In this document: positions 1 to 8,067 of the stretch, in pieces
Layout: every line of letters starts with the position of its first letter
Numbering within the stretch: position 1 is the stretch's first letter
Assembly (NCBI GenBank): GCA_026713145.1
Contig: JAPOPA010000093.1
Coordinates: forward strand, 1-43,750
Reading direction: 5' to 3'
Source of the DNA: Chloroflexota bacterium
GTDB taxonomy: Bacteria > Chloroflexota > Dehalococcoidia > Lucifugimonadales > VXLM01
Length of the DNA stretch: 43,750 nt
Position numbers and translations under genes: made by a program
Notes under the pieces: generated by a model
Told to the model about the DNA's origin: nothing
Databases searched by the model: none
The model's input: only the letters and a program-made list of their open reading frames with translations

Positions 1-617
1 AGGGCCGCCGAGACATCGAGGAATTCATCAACAACCTCCTGTCGAAGGGCGACGGCAGCGTCTTCGAGCATGTGAATTACGGCTTTATGATGACGGGGGT
101 ATCACGGGCGTTCACGCATGAGCTGGTGAGACACCGGGCCGGGTTCGCTTACAGCCAGCGTTCCCAGAGATTCGTCAACGAAAGCGACGCCGATTTCGTC
201 ATCCCCCCCGCTCTGGCCGAGGATAGGCCCGGCACCGAAAAGGCGCGAAGTATTTTTGAAAACGCCATAGAAGACGCCCAGGAGAAATACCGGAACCTCG
301 TCTCTGAGCTCTACAAGGCCTTGCCACAGGACGAATTCGAGGTCCAGACCGACCGTCGCAAAGCCGTCCGTCAGGCGGCGCGCGCGGTACTGCCCAACGC
401 CACCGAGACGAAGATCTTCGTCACGGCCAACGTGCGCGCATGGCGTCATTTCATCGAGATGCGCGGCGCAGCATTCGCCGACTGGGAGATACGCAAGGTC
501 GCGCTCATGGTCCTAGACATCCTCAAGGACGAGGCCCCACTGCTGTTTGCCGATTTCACGACCGAAAACCTGCCGGACGGTACGCGAGTAGCGAAGGCAA
601 AGTACTCGAAGGTGTGA
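1..617 (+). CDS. thyX: FAD-dependent thymidylate synthase ThyX, 5' end cut by window edge
   Basis: ThyX makes dTMP from dUMP in the cytoplasm, using methylene-tetrahydrofolate as carbon donor and FAD with NAD(P)H as reductant. The reading frame is open from base 3, so the gene starts outside the window. The GTG at 72 used by the ORF track is an internal Val in the conserved stretch GSVFEHVNYGF. The nucleotide-binding signature appears as RHRAGFAYSQRSQR; it has eight residues between RHR and the Ser, against seven in the textbook RHRX7S motif. A second conserved block, WRHFIEMRG followed by WEIR, lies near the C-terminus and supplies substrate-binding Arg residues in the family. The visible 205 codons cover most of a protein usually about 220-250 residues long. 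The gene converges on the bifunctional-nuclease gene with a 40-base gap. Family assignment is firm. Confidence 0.95.
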   Translation, partial: GRRDIEEFINNLLSKGDGSVFEHVNYGFMMTGVSRAFTHELVRHRAGFAYSQRSQRFVNESDADFVIPPALAEDRPGTEKARSIFENAIEDAQEKYRNLVSELYKALPQDEFEVQTDRRKAVRQAARAVLPNATETKIFVTANVRAWRHFIEMRGAAFADWEIRKVALMVLDILKDEAPLLFADFTTENLPDGTRVAKAKYSKV

Positions 618-657
618 GGTCGTCCGGGATTCGCTCGTGTAATGCGACCCGAATCGC

Positions 658-1221
658 CTACTTGGTGGAAGAGGGGGGCTTCTCTTCCCGTCCAAGATCG
701 TCGAGATTCAGGGTCTCGATGAAGTCGGTGAATGCCGAGAGGCTTCGCAGCTCCTCTTCCCGCAAGGGCCGTGGCTCATCCGCCTTCGGCCCCGTGGGGA
801 TGATGGCTTTGCCCGTCTCTTCATCCATCTCGACGCCCGCCTTGTTGACGACGTCGTCGACGGCATAGATGGGGGCCTCGGCGCGGACGGCGAGGGCGAT
901 CGCGTCGCTGGGGCGCGAGTCGATTTCCATCGTACCCCCGTTCACCTGCAAAATGATCTTGGCGTAGAACGTATCGTTCGCAAGTTCGGACACGATTATG
1001 TGGTCGACGGTCGCCCCAAGAGTAGCGATGACGGAAGTCAGGAGGTCGTGAGTCATCGGGCGGGCCGAACTGTACTCCTGTAGCTTCATGGCTATTGCAT
1101 CCGCCTCGGACGGACCTATCCAGATCGGCAGATAGCGATTGGACTCCTTGACGCGCAGAATCACAACGCGCTGGTAGTTGAGCAGACTAACCCGAATGCT
1201 CTCTATATTCATTTCCAGCAT
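658..1221 (-). CDS. Bifunctional nuclease (BFN, DUF151) domain protein
   Basis: The N-terminal 130 residues match the BFN/DUF151 domain: a start MNIESIRVSL, then LPIWIGPSEADAIAM, then the block SRPSDAIALAVR. Founding members have DNase and RNase activity, but most bacterial copies are uncharacterised, so the enzymatic role is inference. The C-terminal 50 residues are acidic and charged, with no domain I recognise. I chose the ATG at 1221 over the ORF-track start at 1251. A GGGGAGG ribosome-binding site sits six bases before it, and the 1251 ATG lies inside the -10 box of the promoter at 1250-1279. The result is 187 residues. The gene stands alone and converges with thyX. Confidence 0.85.
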   Translation of the reverse strand: MLEMNIESIRVSLLNYQRVVILRVKESNRYLPIWIGPSEADAIAMKLQEYSSARPMTHDLLTSVIATLGATVDHIIVSELANDTFYAKIILQVNGGTMEIDSRPSDAIALAVRAEAPIYAVDDVVNKAGVEMDEETGKAIIPTGPKADEPRPLREEELRSLSAFTDFIETLNLDDLGREEKPPSSTK

Positions 1222-1249
1222 TTCGCGCCTCCCCACCCTACTTGGCATC

Positions 1250-1279
1250 ATTGTAAAACCCCGTTCTTTCGAGTGTCAA
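1250..1279 (-). promoter_or_regulatory. Sigma-70 type promoter for the BFN gene
   Basis: On the minus strand TTGACA (1279-1274) is followed after 18 bases by TACAAT (1255-1250). This predicts a transcript start near 1243 and a leader of about 20 bases. The rest of the gap to the sigma-factor gene (1280-1522) shows no gene or clear hairpin; the promoter of the sigma gene must lie there but I could not assign it. Confidence 0.75.
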
Positions 1280-1522
1280 CGAAGGGTTGATTCGGTTTTG
1301 GCTTGCATTTGGTGTATTCGGATACGGCATGCGGAGTCTCGGGTTTCCATCCTACTTGGCCGGTCACAGTCTCGAAGCAACGGAACCCACAAGTTCGTTT
1401 GCGGGGCTATTGGCCACTTGGTAAGATGAGGAGAGACGCAACCGTGAGCCGCGTCTGGACGTTGTACCGAGCGACCCTACCCCTGGGCGAGCCGTGACCG
1501 CCCCTGTGGGGGAAAGGCCCAT

Positions 1523-2203
1523 ATGGCTTCGGAAGAACGAAATCCACCTAGCGCCCCACCTTCGTATAGCACTATGAGGGGGAACGCAAAAGACTCGTCA
1601 GTCTCGTCTTCGGAAACCGAGGCCCGGATCACATTGGAAGACGTAGAACTGCTCCGCCTCATTGCTAACGGAGACCGTAGTGCGCTGGAGGTGCTGTACG
1701 ACCGATACGCCGGCGGAATCTATTCGCTCGCGCATCACATGCTGCAGGAACAAGGCGCTGCCGAAGAAGTGACACAGGACACGTTCTTCAAAGTTTGGCG
1801 CAGGGCGTCGACGTATAACGTGAAGCGCGGCAAGGTGTCCGGGTGGCTTTTCTCAATTGGACATCACCGGATAATCGACGAGTTGCGGAAGCGCAGACGG
1901 CAGAAGTCGATGATCTACGTGCCCGACGTTGAGGCCGTGCATCGCCAGGAGGACGAATCGGCCGACCCGAACGAATTCGCCGAGAAGCGGATGCAAGGAA
2001 GCCGACTCCGCAAGGCGTTGGAATCCCTGAATCCGGAATTGAAATCGGTGGTCGTGCTTGCATACTACGGCGGACTGACCCAGTCGGAGATTGCGAAAAA
2101 ACTCAACCAGCCCTTGGGAACAGTAAAGACCAGGACGAGATTGGCGCTCAAAGCCCTGCGGGAAAACTTGGGACCACAGGCCCGTAAGTGGTTGGATGGC
2201 TGA
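1523..2203 (+). CDS. ECF-type RNA polymerase sigma factor (SigK/RpoE-like)
   Basis: A 226-residue group 4 sigma factor. After a 45-residue polar N-terminal extension, region 2 covers roughly residues 50-115, with LYDRYAGGIYSLAHHML and the core-binding and -10 recognition segment EEVTQDTFFKVW. Region 4 at about 165-215 carries the helix-turn-helix GGLTQSEIAKKLNQPLGTVK. It redirects RNA polymerase to a stress or envelope regulon. The ATG at 1523 has GGAAAGG upstream. The TGA stop overlaps the ATG of the anti-sigma gene, so the pair is translationally coupled. The partner is RskA-like, which makes SigK the closest functional analogue. The surface protein encoded next is a likely target (inference). 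Confidence 0.93.
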   Translation: MASEERNPPSAPPSYSTMRGNAKDSSVSSSETEARITLEDVELLRLIANGDRSALEVLYDRYAGGIYSLAHHMLQEQGAAEEVTQDTFFKVWRRASTYNVKRGKVSGWLFSIGHHRIIDELRKRRRQKSMIYVPDVEAVHRQEDESADPNEFAEKRMQGSRLRKALESLNPELKSVVVLAYYGGLTQSEIAKKLNQPLGTVKTRTRLALKALRENLGPQARKWLDG

Positions 2204-3048
2204 TGATGGACTGCAGCAAAATACATGAGTTGCTCCCGGCCTATACACTTGGCTCCCTGACTACGTCGGAAACTGCCGACTTTAACACCCATGTCGAGGT
2301 CTGCTCGCCCTGTGCGGTGAAGGTTCGCGACGCGGGGGACACGCTAGTCGATTTGGCCCGGATGGTGCCTCAGAAGCGTCCTTCCGAGCGCGTCAAAGAT
2401 CGGCTCCTTGCGCGGATCGATAAAGTAGACCAACTGGTAACGCGACCCTCGCGGCCCGTGATGGACTTTGTGGGGTCACTGGGACGGCAGTTGACATTCT
2501 CTACCGGCACATCGCTTGCGGTGGCTTTCTTGATTGTCGCAGTGGTTATAGGCTATTGGTCAAGTCGAAGCCTGCAGGACCTCCAGGATCTCAGGGGCGA
2601 CATCGAGCAACGAATGGAGAGCGTGGCCCAGCAGGAGGAAGATGTACGGGAGGGCCTTGAACAGCAGCACAAGCTGTTCGAAACGATTGCCGCCGACCCA
2701 GACGTGACGGTGAAGCGACTCTCCGCGAATATCCCGACCGTACCGCTACCGGGGCACGAGTCGCCGAGTGGCGTGATCGTCATTTCAGCAAGGGATAGCA
2801 CGGTCACGATCGCCGCCATGCACCTGCCACAACTACCGCAGAATTGGGCCTATCACGTCTGGCTCATCAAGCACGGCGGGCAGGAGATCAGAACCGCAAC
2901 ACTGACCGTCGATTCGACTGGCGCAGGCCATGCCGAAGTCACCATCGACGCGCCGCTGGAAGAGTTTCGCGCCATTTTCGTTACAATCGATCCTGCGAAT
3001 GCGGGCCCTGGCAGCGTCGGCAACAGCGCCTTGCGCGGAGATTTGTAG
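2203..3048 (+). CDS. RskA-like membrane anti-sigma factor with zinc-binding motif
   Basis: A 281-residue single-pass protein that should hold the upstream sigma factor at the membrane. Residues 1-60 form an anti-sigma domain with the zinc motif HVEVCSPC (HxxxCxxC). A membrane segment lies near residues 100-120 (SLAVAFLIVAVVIGYW). A coiled-coil-like charged stretch follows, and then an extracytoplasmic RskA C-terminal domain with LPQNWAYHVWLI and a FVTIDPA-type strand. I start it at the ATG of the TGATG overlap with the sigma gene, rather than the GTG at 2188. By analogy with SigK/RskA, proteolysis of the anti-sigma would free the sigma factor. The outer domain resembles the N-terminal domain of the next gene's product (see findings). 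Confidence 0.9.
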   Translation: MMDCSKIHELLPAYTLGSLTTSETADFNTHVEVCSPCAVKVRDAGDTLVDLARMVPQKRPSERVKDRLLARIDKVDQLVTRPSRPVMDFVGSLGRQLTFSTGTSLAVAFLIVAVVIGYWSSRSLQDLQDLRGDIEQRMESVAQQEEDVREGLEQQHKLFETIAADPDVTVKRLSANIPTVPLPGHESPSGVIVISARDSTVTIAAMHLPQLPQNWAYHVWLIKHGGQEIRTATLTVDSTGAGHAEVTIDAPLEEFRAIFVTIDPANAGPGSVGNSALRGDL

Positions 3049-3071
3049 TACTCTCAAACCTGTCGTAGAAT
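3043..3071 (+). promoter_or_regulatory. Possible promoter for the surface-protein gene
   Basis: TTGTAG and TAGAAT are spaced 17 bases apart and overlap the end of the anti-sigma gene. The -10 box is good and the -35 box poor. An ECF-dependent promoter in the same 130-base gap is equally possible, but I could not define one. Confidence 0.35.
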
Positions 3072-3178
3072 ACGCCGATAGAGTCTACCCTTACGCCTTC
3101 GCTTGTGGTAGGCTATTCGCCGTGGGAGCAAATGCTTCCTCTGAACGACTCTGTTCATCACAGGAGGAATAGACAATT

Positions 3179-4372
3179 ATGAAGTCTAGGATAATCGCTT
3201 TACTTGCCCTGCTTTCACTCCTTCTGGCGCTTCCGGTTGGCACGGGGCTGGCCCAGAGCGAATTCGAAGCGACTGCGGTGATCTACGACGACGCAGCTTC
3301 GAGCGACGCGATCGCCATTGAGATGAAGAATGTTCCCGCACCTTCCAACGGGACCGTACTCGTTGGTTGGCTCATCGACGACTCTGGGAATATCAAGCAC
3401 AGCACAGGGCCGATGGAATGGGCCGGCGGTACAGTTTCCCATACCTTCGACAGCAGTTCACCGCGATACACGGGTGCGAACCTAATTCGCGATTATAGCC
3501 TCTTTGTCATTACGGAAGAGACCGCCGGAACAGACCCCGATGATCCCGCCGGTCCTCCGGTATACCACTACGAGCAACCCGCCGCCGCACTGGCGCAAAT
3601 CAGGAACCTTCTCGCAGACTGGCCGGCGGAAAGCGGTTCTGGAATCCTGGCCAACACAATGGGACAGTTGGAGATCGCCCGCAACGAGGCGCTTCTCGGA
3701 AAACTTGAGGGCACTGCAGATGGCGCCAAGGCACGTGCGCAGCGTGTACTGAACGTAATTGAGGGAGCGCAGGGTGCGAACTTCGAGGCAAGTGCCGGGA
3801 ACCCCGGGGACGGGGTCGGCGTAATAGCTCACCTCGCGGACACCCAACAGATTGGGTTTGCCAGGGAAGCCGCGCCGGGCGTGGAGACCATTGCCGAACA
3901 CGGTGCACTGGCGGAAATCACCGCTTCCAACACCGTGAGCTTCGTAAACCTCGCTGTTGAACGAATTCTGTCGCTCGTCCTGCCTGCTGCCAACCAAGGC
4001 GATGCCAGCAGGCATATGGCAAACGTCGAAGGCCTGATAAGCAATGCCCTGACCGGCCTCGACGCCAACGGAGACGGAACGAAGGGAGCCGTCGCCGGCG
4101 AAGCAGGGTTGGATGAGACGTATCGGCAGGTCCAGCTGATGGCCACCTACTCGATCTTGGTGGGTGGACCTCCGACGCCGACTCCCACTCCAACGCCGAC
4201 TCCTACGCCTACGCCAATACCTCCTACCCCGACGCCGACTCCTGAGCCACCGGCCACTGGCGACATGAGCGTACCCGCGCTGACGCAGTTGGCCCTGCTG
4301 CTCGGAGGCATCCTGCTAATCGGTGGAGCCTTCGTCTTCGTTGCGACGCGCAAGGAAGAGGGTCAGGCTTAG
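3179..4372 (+). CDS. Secreted, membrane-anchored surface protein with RskA-like domain and Pro-Thr linker
   Basis: A 397-residue exported protein. Residues 1-26 are a signal peptide ending at GLAQS. Residues 27-135 look like the RskA outer domain (VLVGWLIDDSGN, then SLFVIT). The middle is Ala/Gly-rich and helical, with no family I recognise. A PT repeat (about residues 330-357) leads to PPATGD, a membrane helix LALLLGGILLIGGAFVFVAT and a basic tail. That tail layout resembles a sortase-type or other C-terminal anchor; PPATG is not a canonical LPxTG, so the anchoring mode is open. The start has a consensus AGGAGG site. Its place straight after an ECF sigma/anti-sigma pair, and the shared domain, suggest it is the regulated product or a co-sensor. 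Confidence 0.85.
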   Translation: MKSRIIALLALLSLLLALPVGTGLAQSEFEATAVIYDDAASSDAIAIEMKNVPAPSNGTVLVGWLIDDSGNIKHSTGPMEWAGGTVSHTFDSSSPRYTGANLIRDYSLFVITEETAGTDPDDPAGPPVYHYEQPAAALAQIRNLLADWPAESGSGILANTMGQLEIARNEALLGKLEGTADGAKARAQRVLNVIEGAQGANFEASAGNPGDGVGVIAHLADTQQIGFAREAAPGVETIAEHGALAEITASNTVSFVNLAVERILSLVLPAANQGDASRHMANVEGLISNALTGLDANGDGTKGAVAGEAGLDETYRQVQLMATYSILVGGPPTPTPTPTPTPTPTPIPPTPTPTPEPPATGDMSVPALTQLALLLGGILLIGGAFVFVATRKEEGQA

Positions 4373-4406
4373 CGACTAGCATTCCGTAAGACTCGCTAGC
4401 TAACCA

Positions 4407-4439
4407 AAGGCCCCGTCGCTCACGCAGTGACGGGGCCTT
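4407..4439 (+). terminator. Hairpin terminator after the surface-protein gene
   Basis: AAGGCCCCGTC and GACGGGGCCTT pair perfectly around a short loop, with further inner pairs. There is no long T run after it, so termination may be partial or work through another mechanism. Confidence 0.7.
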
Positions 4440-4483
4440 GATGTATAACTTGAAGCGGGAGATTTCGTCGACGCGATACACTC

Positions 4484-4639
4484 ATGAAAAACGGGACGAT
4501 CAAAGACCCATATATTAGCGCCGATGTGGATCCCAAGAGGAAGATCCCGTGCGACATCTGCGGAGCAAGTATGATTGGCGTTCACTGCAAGCTGCGCTGT
4601 CCATCGTGCGGATTCACAAGAGACTGTTCCGATCCTTAG
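4484..4639 (+). CDS. 51-residue zinc-ribbon protein, absent from ORF track
   Basis: An ATG at 4484 opens a 51-codon frame ending in TAG at 4637-4639. The second half is a compact zinc ribbon: CDICG (CxxC), HCKLRC, CPSCG (CxxC), then the tail RDCSDP. Six Cys and one His in 26 residues make chance unlikely. The CxxCG...HCK..CP.CG..RDCSDP pattern is one I associate with small conserved bacterial proteins of unknown role. Only four bases separate it from the next ATG, so it is very probably co-transcribed and coupled with the lipoprotein gene. The function is unknown; metal binding is inferred from the Cys pattern. Confidence 0.8.
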   Translation: MKNGTIKDPYISADVDPKRKIPCDICGASMIGVHCKLRCPSCGFTRDCSDP

Positions 4640-4643
4640 GACC

Positions 4644-5372
4644 ATGTCCATCGACCGATTCTATTTCGCATTGCTGATAGCGGTAGCAGCGATCATCGTA
4701 GCGTGCGGGCAAAACAGCACCGAACCTACTCCCGCCCCCACCGCGACGCCCCTCCCACCCGACCCCAAGGAGATACTCGAACGCTCGGGGCAGGTGATGG
4801 CTTCCCTGAAGACGTTTAACTTCCGCATGTACCACGACGTCGGGAGCCTCGAAATCCTCGAAGGATTGCTCATCGAGAAGGTGAGCGGCAAGATCGTGAA
4901 CCCGGATAAACTCTCGATGGAGTTCTCCGGCAGCTTCGGCGGAGGGTTTGCGATTAAATCCGAGGTCATCACCGTAGGCGACCAGTCCTACATGACGAAC
5001 CCCCTCACCGGCAACTGGGAGGCCTCCGACGCGAGCATCAGCCCGGTCGGGTTCTTCAGTCCCACCCGCGGCATCGCGGAAATGATGGGCCAGACGCAGA
5101 ACGCCACCTTGCTTGACGACGGTTCATCGGAAGGGGTGTACCGCATAAGTGGGGCTCTACCAACCACCGCACTCTCGTCGCTGGTCGGTCCGACCCTGAC
5201 CGACCGCACCGTAGACCTTGAACTCAAGATTGACTCGATCACCGACTACCTGCTCGAGGTGCGTTTTACCGGCGCCGTCACGCCATCCGATGTGGAGGAC
5301 GCCGAACGGGTAATCGTGCTGTCATTCTTCAACGAGGACGTTGTCATCGACCCCCCTGAAGACGCCTCGTGA
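4644..5372 (+). CDS. LppX/LprAFG-family lipoprotein
   Basis: A 242-residue lipoprotein. The signal peptide ends in the lipobox IVAC (residues 18-21), followed by a Pro-Thr linker. The mature part, starting KEILERSGQVMASLKTFNF, has the LppX/LprG fold pattern, including a late strand block that begins VDLELKID. Mycobacterial members carry acylated lipids in a hydrophobic pocket. I start at the ATG at 4644, four bases after the zinc-ribbon stop; the ORF-track start at 4575 lies inside that gene. The MFS exporter follows after 53 bases, in the same order as lprG and the P55 exporter gene in mycobacteria. Lipid carriage to the exporter is inference. Confidence 0.85.
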   Translation: MSIDRFYFALLIAVAAIIVACGQNSTEPTPAPTATPLPPDPKEILERSGQVMASLKTFNFRMYHDVGSLEILEGLLIEKVSGKIVNPDKLSMEFSGSFGGGFAIKSEVITVGDQSYMTNPLTGNWEASDASISPVGFFSPTRGIAEMMGQTQNATLLDDGSSEGVYRISGALPTTALSSLVGPTLTDRTVDLELKIDSITDYLLEVRFTGAVTPSDVEDAERVIVLSFFNEDVVIDPPEDAS

Positions 5373-5425
5373 CCGGTGGACGTTCCTAGTCAACTAACCT
5401 GCGTTCTGGAACGGGGACGGCTCGC

Positions 5426-6958
5426 GTGAACCTCCTGGACCGCATAAGTAACCGTGTGCCGCCGTACGTTGCACTCATACCCGTGTGCGTCGGCGTATTC
5501 GTCGCGGCGGACGACCAGACGGTCATCGTGACCGTCCTACCTCAGATCATGCTGGACATGGAGGTGCCCGTCACCGAGCTCGACCACGCATCGTGGGCAA
5601 TTACGGGCTACCTGCTCGGCTATCTGGTCGGGATGCCACTCATCGGGCGAATATCCGACGTGGTAGGCCACCGCCGTCTTTACATTCTGTCCGTCGTGGC
5701 ATTCATGATCGGATCGGTCGCGGTCGCCCTCACGCAGAGCCTCAACTGGATGATTGCGGCCCGGGTGTTCCAGGCTATCGGCGCTGGTGCGCTGGTGCCC
5801 ATATCCATCGCAATCGTCGGCGATCTCTTCCCTCGGGGAAAACGAGCGCTCCCCCTGGGCATAGTCGGGGCGGCGGCCGAGGCGGGCGGCGTAATCGGTC
5901 CGCTGTGGGGAGGCGTGATAATTCGATACCTTGATTGGCGCTGGGTCTTCTGGATAAATATACCGCTCGCCATTGTGACGATAGCGCTCATCATTTTCAT
6001 GGTGCGGCCCAGCCCGCGATACCCCGCTACCGTCGATGTGGTCGGAGGAGCGCTGGTAGCGGCGGCCCTGACGTTTACGACACTCGCCCTCTCGCGCATC
6101 GGTTCCTTCGATTGGCTTGGAGGCGCATTTGTCGCGGGCGGCATTCTCTCCCTCATCCTCTTCGTTCTGCGGCAACGAAGCGCGACCGACCCACTCCTGC
6201 CACCGGCGATGTTTCGAGTGCTGGCCTTCGTGTCGGCCAATATCACTCACCTGCTCGTCGGCGCGGCGCTCATCATCGGTATGGTCACCGTTCCGCTAAT
6301 GGCCAATACCGTAATGGGCAGGACTCCCCTGGAGGGCGGGCTGTGGCTGATGCGCATGACAGCCGGCATACCCTTCGGTGCAATGTTGGGCGGAGTCTTG
6401 GCCCAGCGATTGGATTTACGCTTCCCGGCCGCCTCCGGTCTCGTAATTGCGGCTATCGGGTACTGGCTGATAAGCGGGTGGAGCTTCGACATCGGCGAGC
6501 CGGAGCTAACCCTCCATCTCTTGGTTGTGGGGTTCGGCTTCGGCCTCTTGATCGTACCTATCGCCCTCGCGGGCACCGAGACGGTGGGCCAGGACATCCG
6601 GGCGACTGCCGCTTCGATGGTCACGGCCATGCGCATTGTAGGAATGACTTTTGGAGTCGCGGCCCTGACGGCGTGGGGTGTCGCCCGATTCGACGTCCTT
6701 GCCGCCGACATCCGACTCCCGCTCGCAGAGGCCACACAGACCAGAGCGGAAGCCCAGGCCCAGCTAGACCAATTCACCGATCGGATCAACGATGCCGGCA
6801 TAACTCTTTTCCAGGAGTTCTTCTTCATTGCCGCTGCCGTATGCCTTCTGGCAGTAGTAGCCGCCGTGTTTATGATCGTGAACAAGACCGCCGGACGGCG
6901 CTCATCCATTCCGACAGGAGAAGAGGATGTTTTACGAGATCGGCAAGGGACCCTCTGA
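5426..6958 (+). CDS. MFS exporter, DHA2/EmrB-QacA type, 14 membrane segments
   Basis: A 510-residue proton-driven exporter of the DHA2 family. Early residues include a membrane-embedded DDQTVI motif typical of the group. Motif A appears as GRISDVVGHRRLY between helices 2 and 3, and a motif C-like stretch GAAAEAGGVIGP in helix 5. The length and hydrophobic pattern fit 14 helices rather than 12. It starts with GTG at 5426. The lipoprotein upstream makes P55-like export of a lipid or lipophilic compound the most economical role; generic drug efflux is the alternative. Its 3' end overlaps the flavin reductase gene by 32 bases. Confidence 0.9.
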   Translation: MNLLDRISNRVPPYVALIPVCVGVFVAADDQTVIVTVLPQIMLDMEVPVTELDHASWAITGYLLGYLVGMPLIGRISDVVGHRRLYILSVVAFMIGSVAVALTQSLNWMIAARVFQAIGAGALVPISIAIVGDLFPRGKRALPLGIVGAAAEAGGVIGPLWGGVIIRYLDWRWVFWINIPLAIVTIALIIFMVRPSPRYPATVDVVGGALVAAALTFTTLALSRIGSFDWLGGAFVAGGILSLILFVLRQRSATDPLLPPAMFRVLAFVSANITHLLVGAALIIGMVTVPLMANTVMGRTPLEGGLWLMRMTAGIPFGAMLGGVLAQRLDLRFPAASGLVIAAIGYWLISGWSFDIGEPELTLHLLVVGFGFGLLIVPIALAGTETVGQDIRATAASMVTAMRIVGMTFGVAALTAWGVARFDVLAADIRLPLAEATQTRAEAQAQLDQFTDRINDAGITLFQEFFFIAAAVCLLAVVAAVFMIVNKTAGRRSSIPTGEEDVLRDRQGTL

Positions 6959-7544
6959 ATCCTTCAGTACGCTGAATGCCATCGTGGTACCCAGACCCAT
7001 TGGTTGGATATCCACGCTCAGTGAGGACGGTGTTCCAAACCTCGCGCCCTACTCGTTCTTCAACGCGGTCGCCTATAGCCCGCCCCAGGTGATGTTTGCG
7101 GCCACGAGCAATCATCGGTCCGGCGGACTTAAGGACGCCGTGCTCGACGCGCAAACTACTGGCGAGTTCGTGGTCAACGTTGCCACCTGGGAGTTAAGGA
7201 AGCATATGAACGCCTCCGCCGTCCCGGCTCCCAGAGAGGTTGATGAGTTCGAGTACGTAGGGCTGACCAAGGCCCACAGCAGGATGGTGAACTGTCCCCG
7301 CGTTGCCGAAAGTCCCATGCACCTCGAATGTCGTTACACACGCTCGGTCGAGATGCTGACCAACGACGTCGATGATCCGAACACGGTCGTCTTCGGGGAG
7401 GTCGTAGGCGTCCATGTCGACGAACGGCTGCTTGTGGACGGTCGTATAGACTTCCTCAAGCTTCGACCCGTCGGCAGGCTCGGCTACCTGGACTTCGTCG
7501 AGGTCGACAGCGTGTTCAGTATGGAACGACCTGCTTGGCCCTAA
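6927..7544 (+). CDS. Flavin reductase-like FMN-binding split-barrel protein
   Basis: A 205-residue member of the flavin reductase-like domain family (flavoredoxin/DIM6-NTAB group). The N-terminal half reads VPRPIGWISTLSEDGVPNLA followed by SFFNAVAYSPPQVMF. Both are typical flavin-contact blocks of this split barrel. Relatives bind FMN and either reduce it with NAD(P)H or pass electrons to a partner. The ATG at 6927 has AGGAG and AGAGG just upstream and lies inside the exporter gene, so the two are coupled. Substrate or partner is unknown. Confidence 0.88.
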   Translation: MFYEIGKGPSESFSTLNAIVVPRPIGWISTLSEDGVPNLAPYSFFNAVAYSPPQVMFAATSNHRSGGLKDAVLDAQTTGEFVVNVATWELRKHMNASAVPAPREVDEFEYVGLTKAHSRMVNCPRVAESPMHLECRYTRSVEMLTNDVDDPNTVVFGEVVGVHVDERLLVDGRIDFLKLRPVGRLGYLDFVEVDSVFSMERPAWP

Positions 7545-8067
7545 TGTCCGGTGGAACGGCAGATCTGTGACCTGATCGCCCACGGCACCCTCGTTCGGAA
7601 GTCAATATCGCGCGGCCAAGCCTGCGAAAGTCATTGCCTTTTTCCGAAAATCGTTTAGCATAAGTCCTATGTATGTAGTCAAGAAATCGTACCTACGATC
7701 AAAACGGTCCCGGACATCGGACATCAACGCGCCGTTTCGAACATTCCTGACGAATCGCCTTCCCCCGTCTCAAAGCAGCGTAAAGCTCGTACACCGTGAG
7801 ACCACGACTTGTTACTCGTACATGTGCCAATACGCCTACGCGTGTACCGAAAAGGCGGCGCGTCCGGTTAAGGTGCTCGAACGAAGGTGCATGAGGTATC
7901 AGCCAGAGGCTATGCGAGTAGAGCCTCGAATGTCCGACTATGCGTTGGATTTGTTGGCCCGGCGGCGGGCGGCGGGCGAGAACCTGGAGTCAGGCACCGT
8001 CGCCATCTTGAACAGGCTCAGGCCGAGTGGGCCGATACGCAAGTCCCCATAGGTGCGAGAGACGGAA
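7545..8067. other. Intergenic stretch with one doubtful ORF
   Basis: A 523-base gap between the flavin reductase gene and the end of the TolB-like gene. The only candidate is a 127-codon ORF (7669-8052, plus strand) with no family resemblance and no Shine-Dalgarno site. Just before it, TTGCCT (7634-7639) and TAGCAT (7656-7661) form a plausible promoter that would start RNA at or next to the ATG. I list the ORF separately at low confidence. I see no tRNA, hairpin array or mobile element here. Confidence 0.5.
7669..8052 (+). CDS. Doubtful 127-residue hypothetical protein
   Basis: I do not recognise this product. The N-terminal 40 residues are very basic, the middle has several Cys and Tyr (CYSYMCQYAYAC), and the C-terminus is a short amphipathic segment (DYALDLLARRRAAGENL). 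No ribosome-binding site is visible, but the promoter at 7634-7661 would give a leaderless transcript starting at the ATG. Composition is unlike the neighbouring genes. It could equally be a chance ORF over an untranslated RNA. Confidence 0.25.
   Translation: MYVVKKSYLRSKRSRTSDINAPFRTFLTNRLPPSQSSVKLVHRETTTCYSYMCQYAYACTEKAARPVKVLERRCMRYQPEAMRVEPRMSDYALDLLARRRAAGENLESGTVAILNRLRPSGPIRKSP

Noticed and set aside
4147-4353. Repeat of GTCGGAGTAGGCGT type as DNA repeat or CRISPR
   Set aside because: It is the codon-level repeat of the Pro-Thr linker of the surface protein; no spacers.
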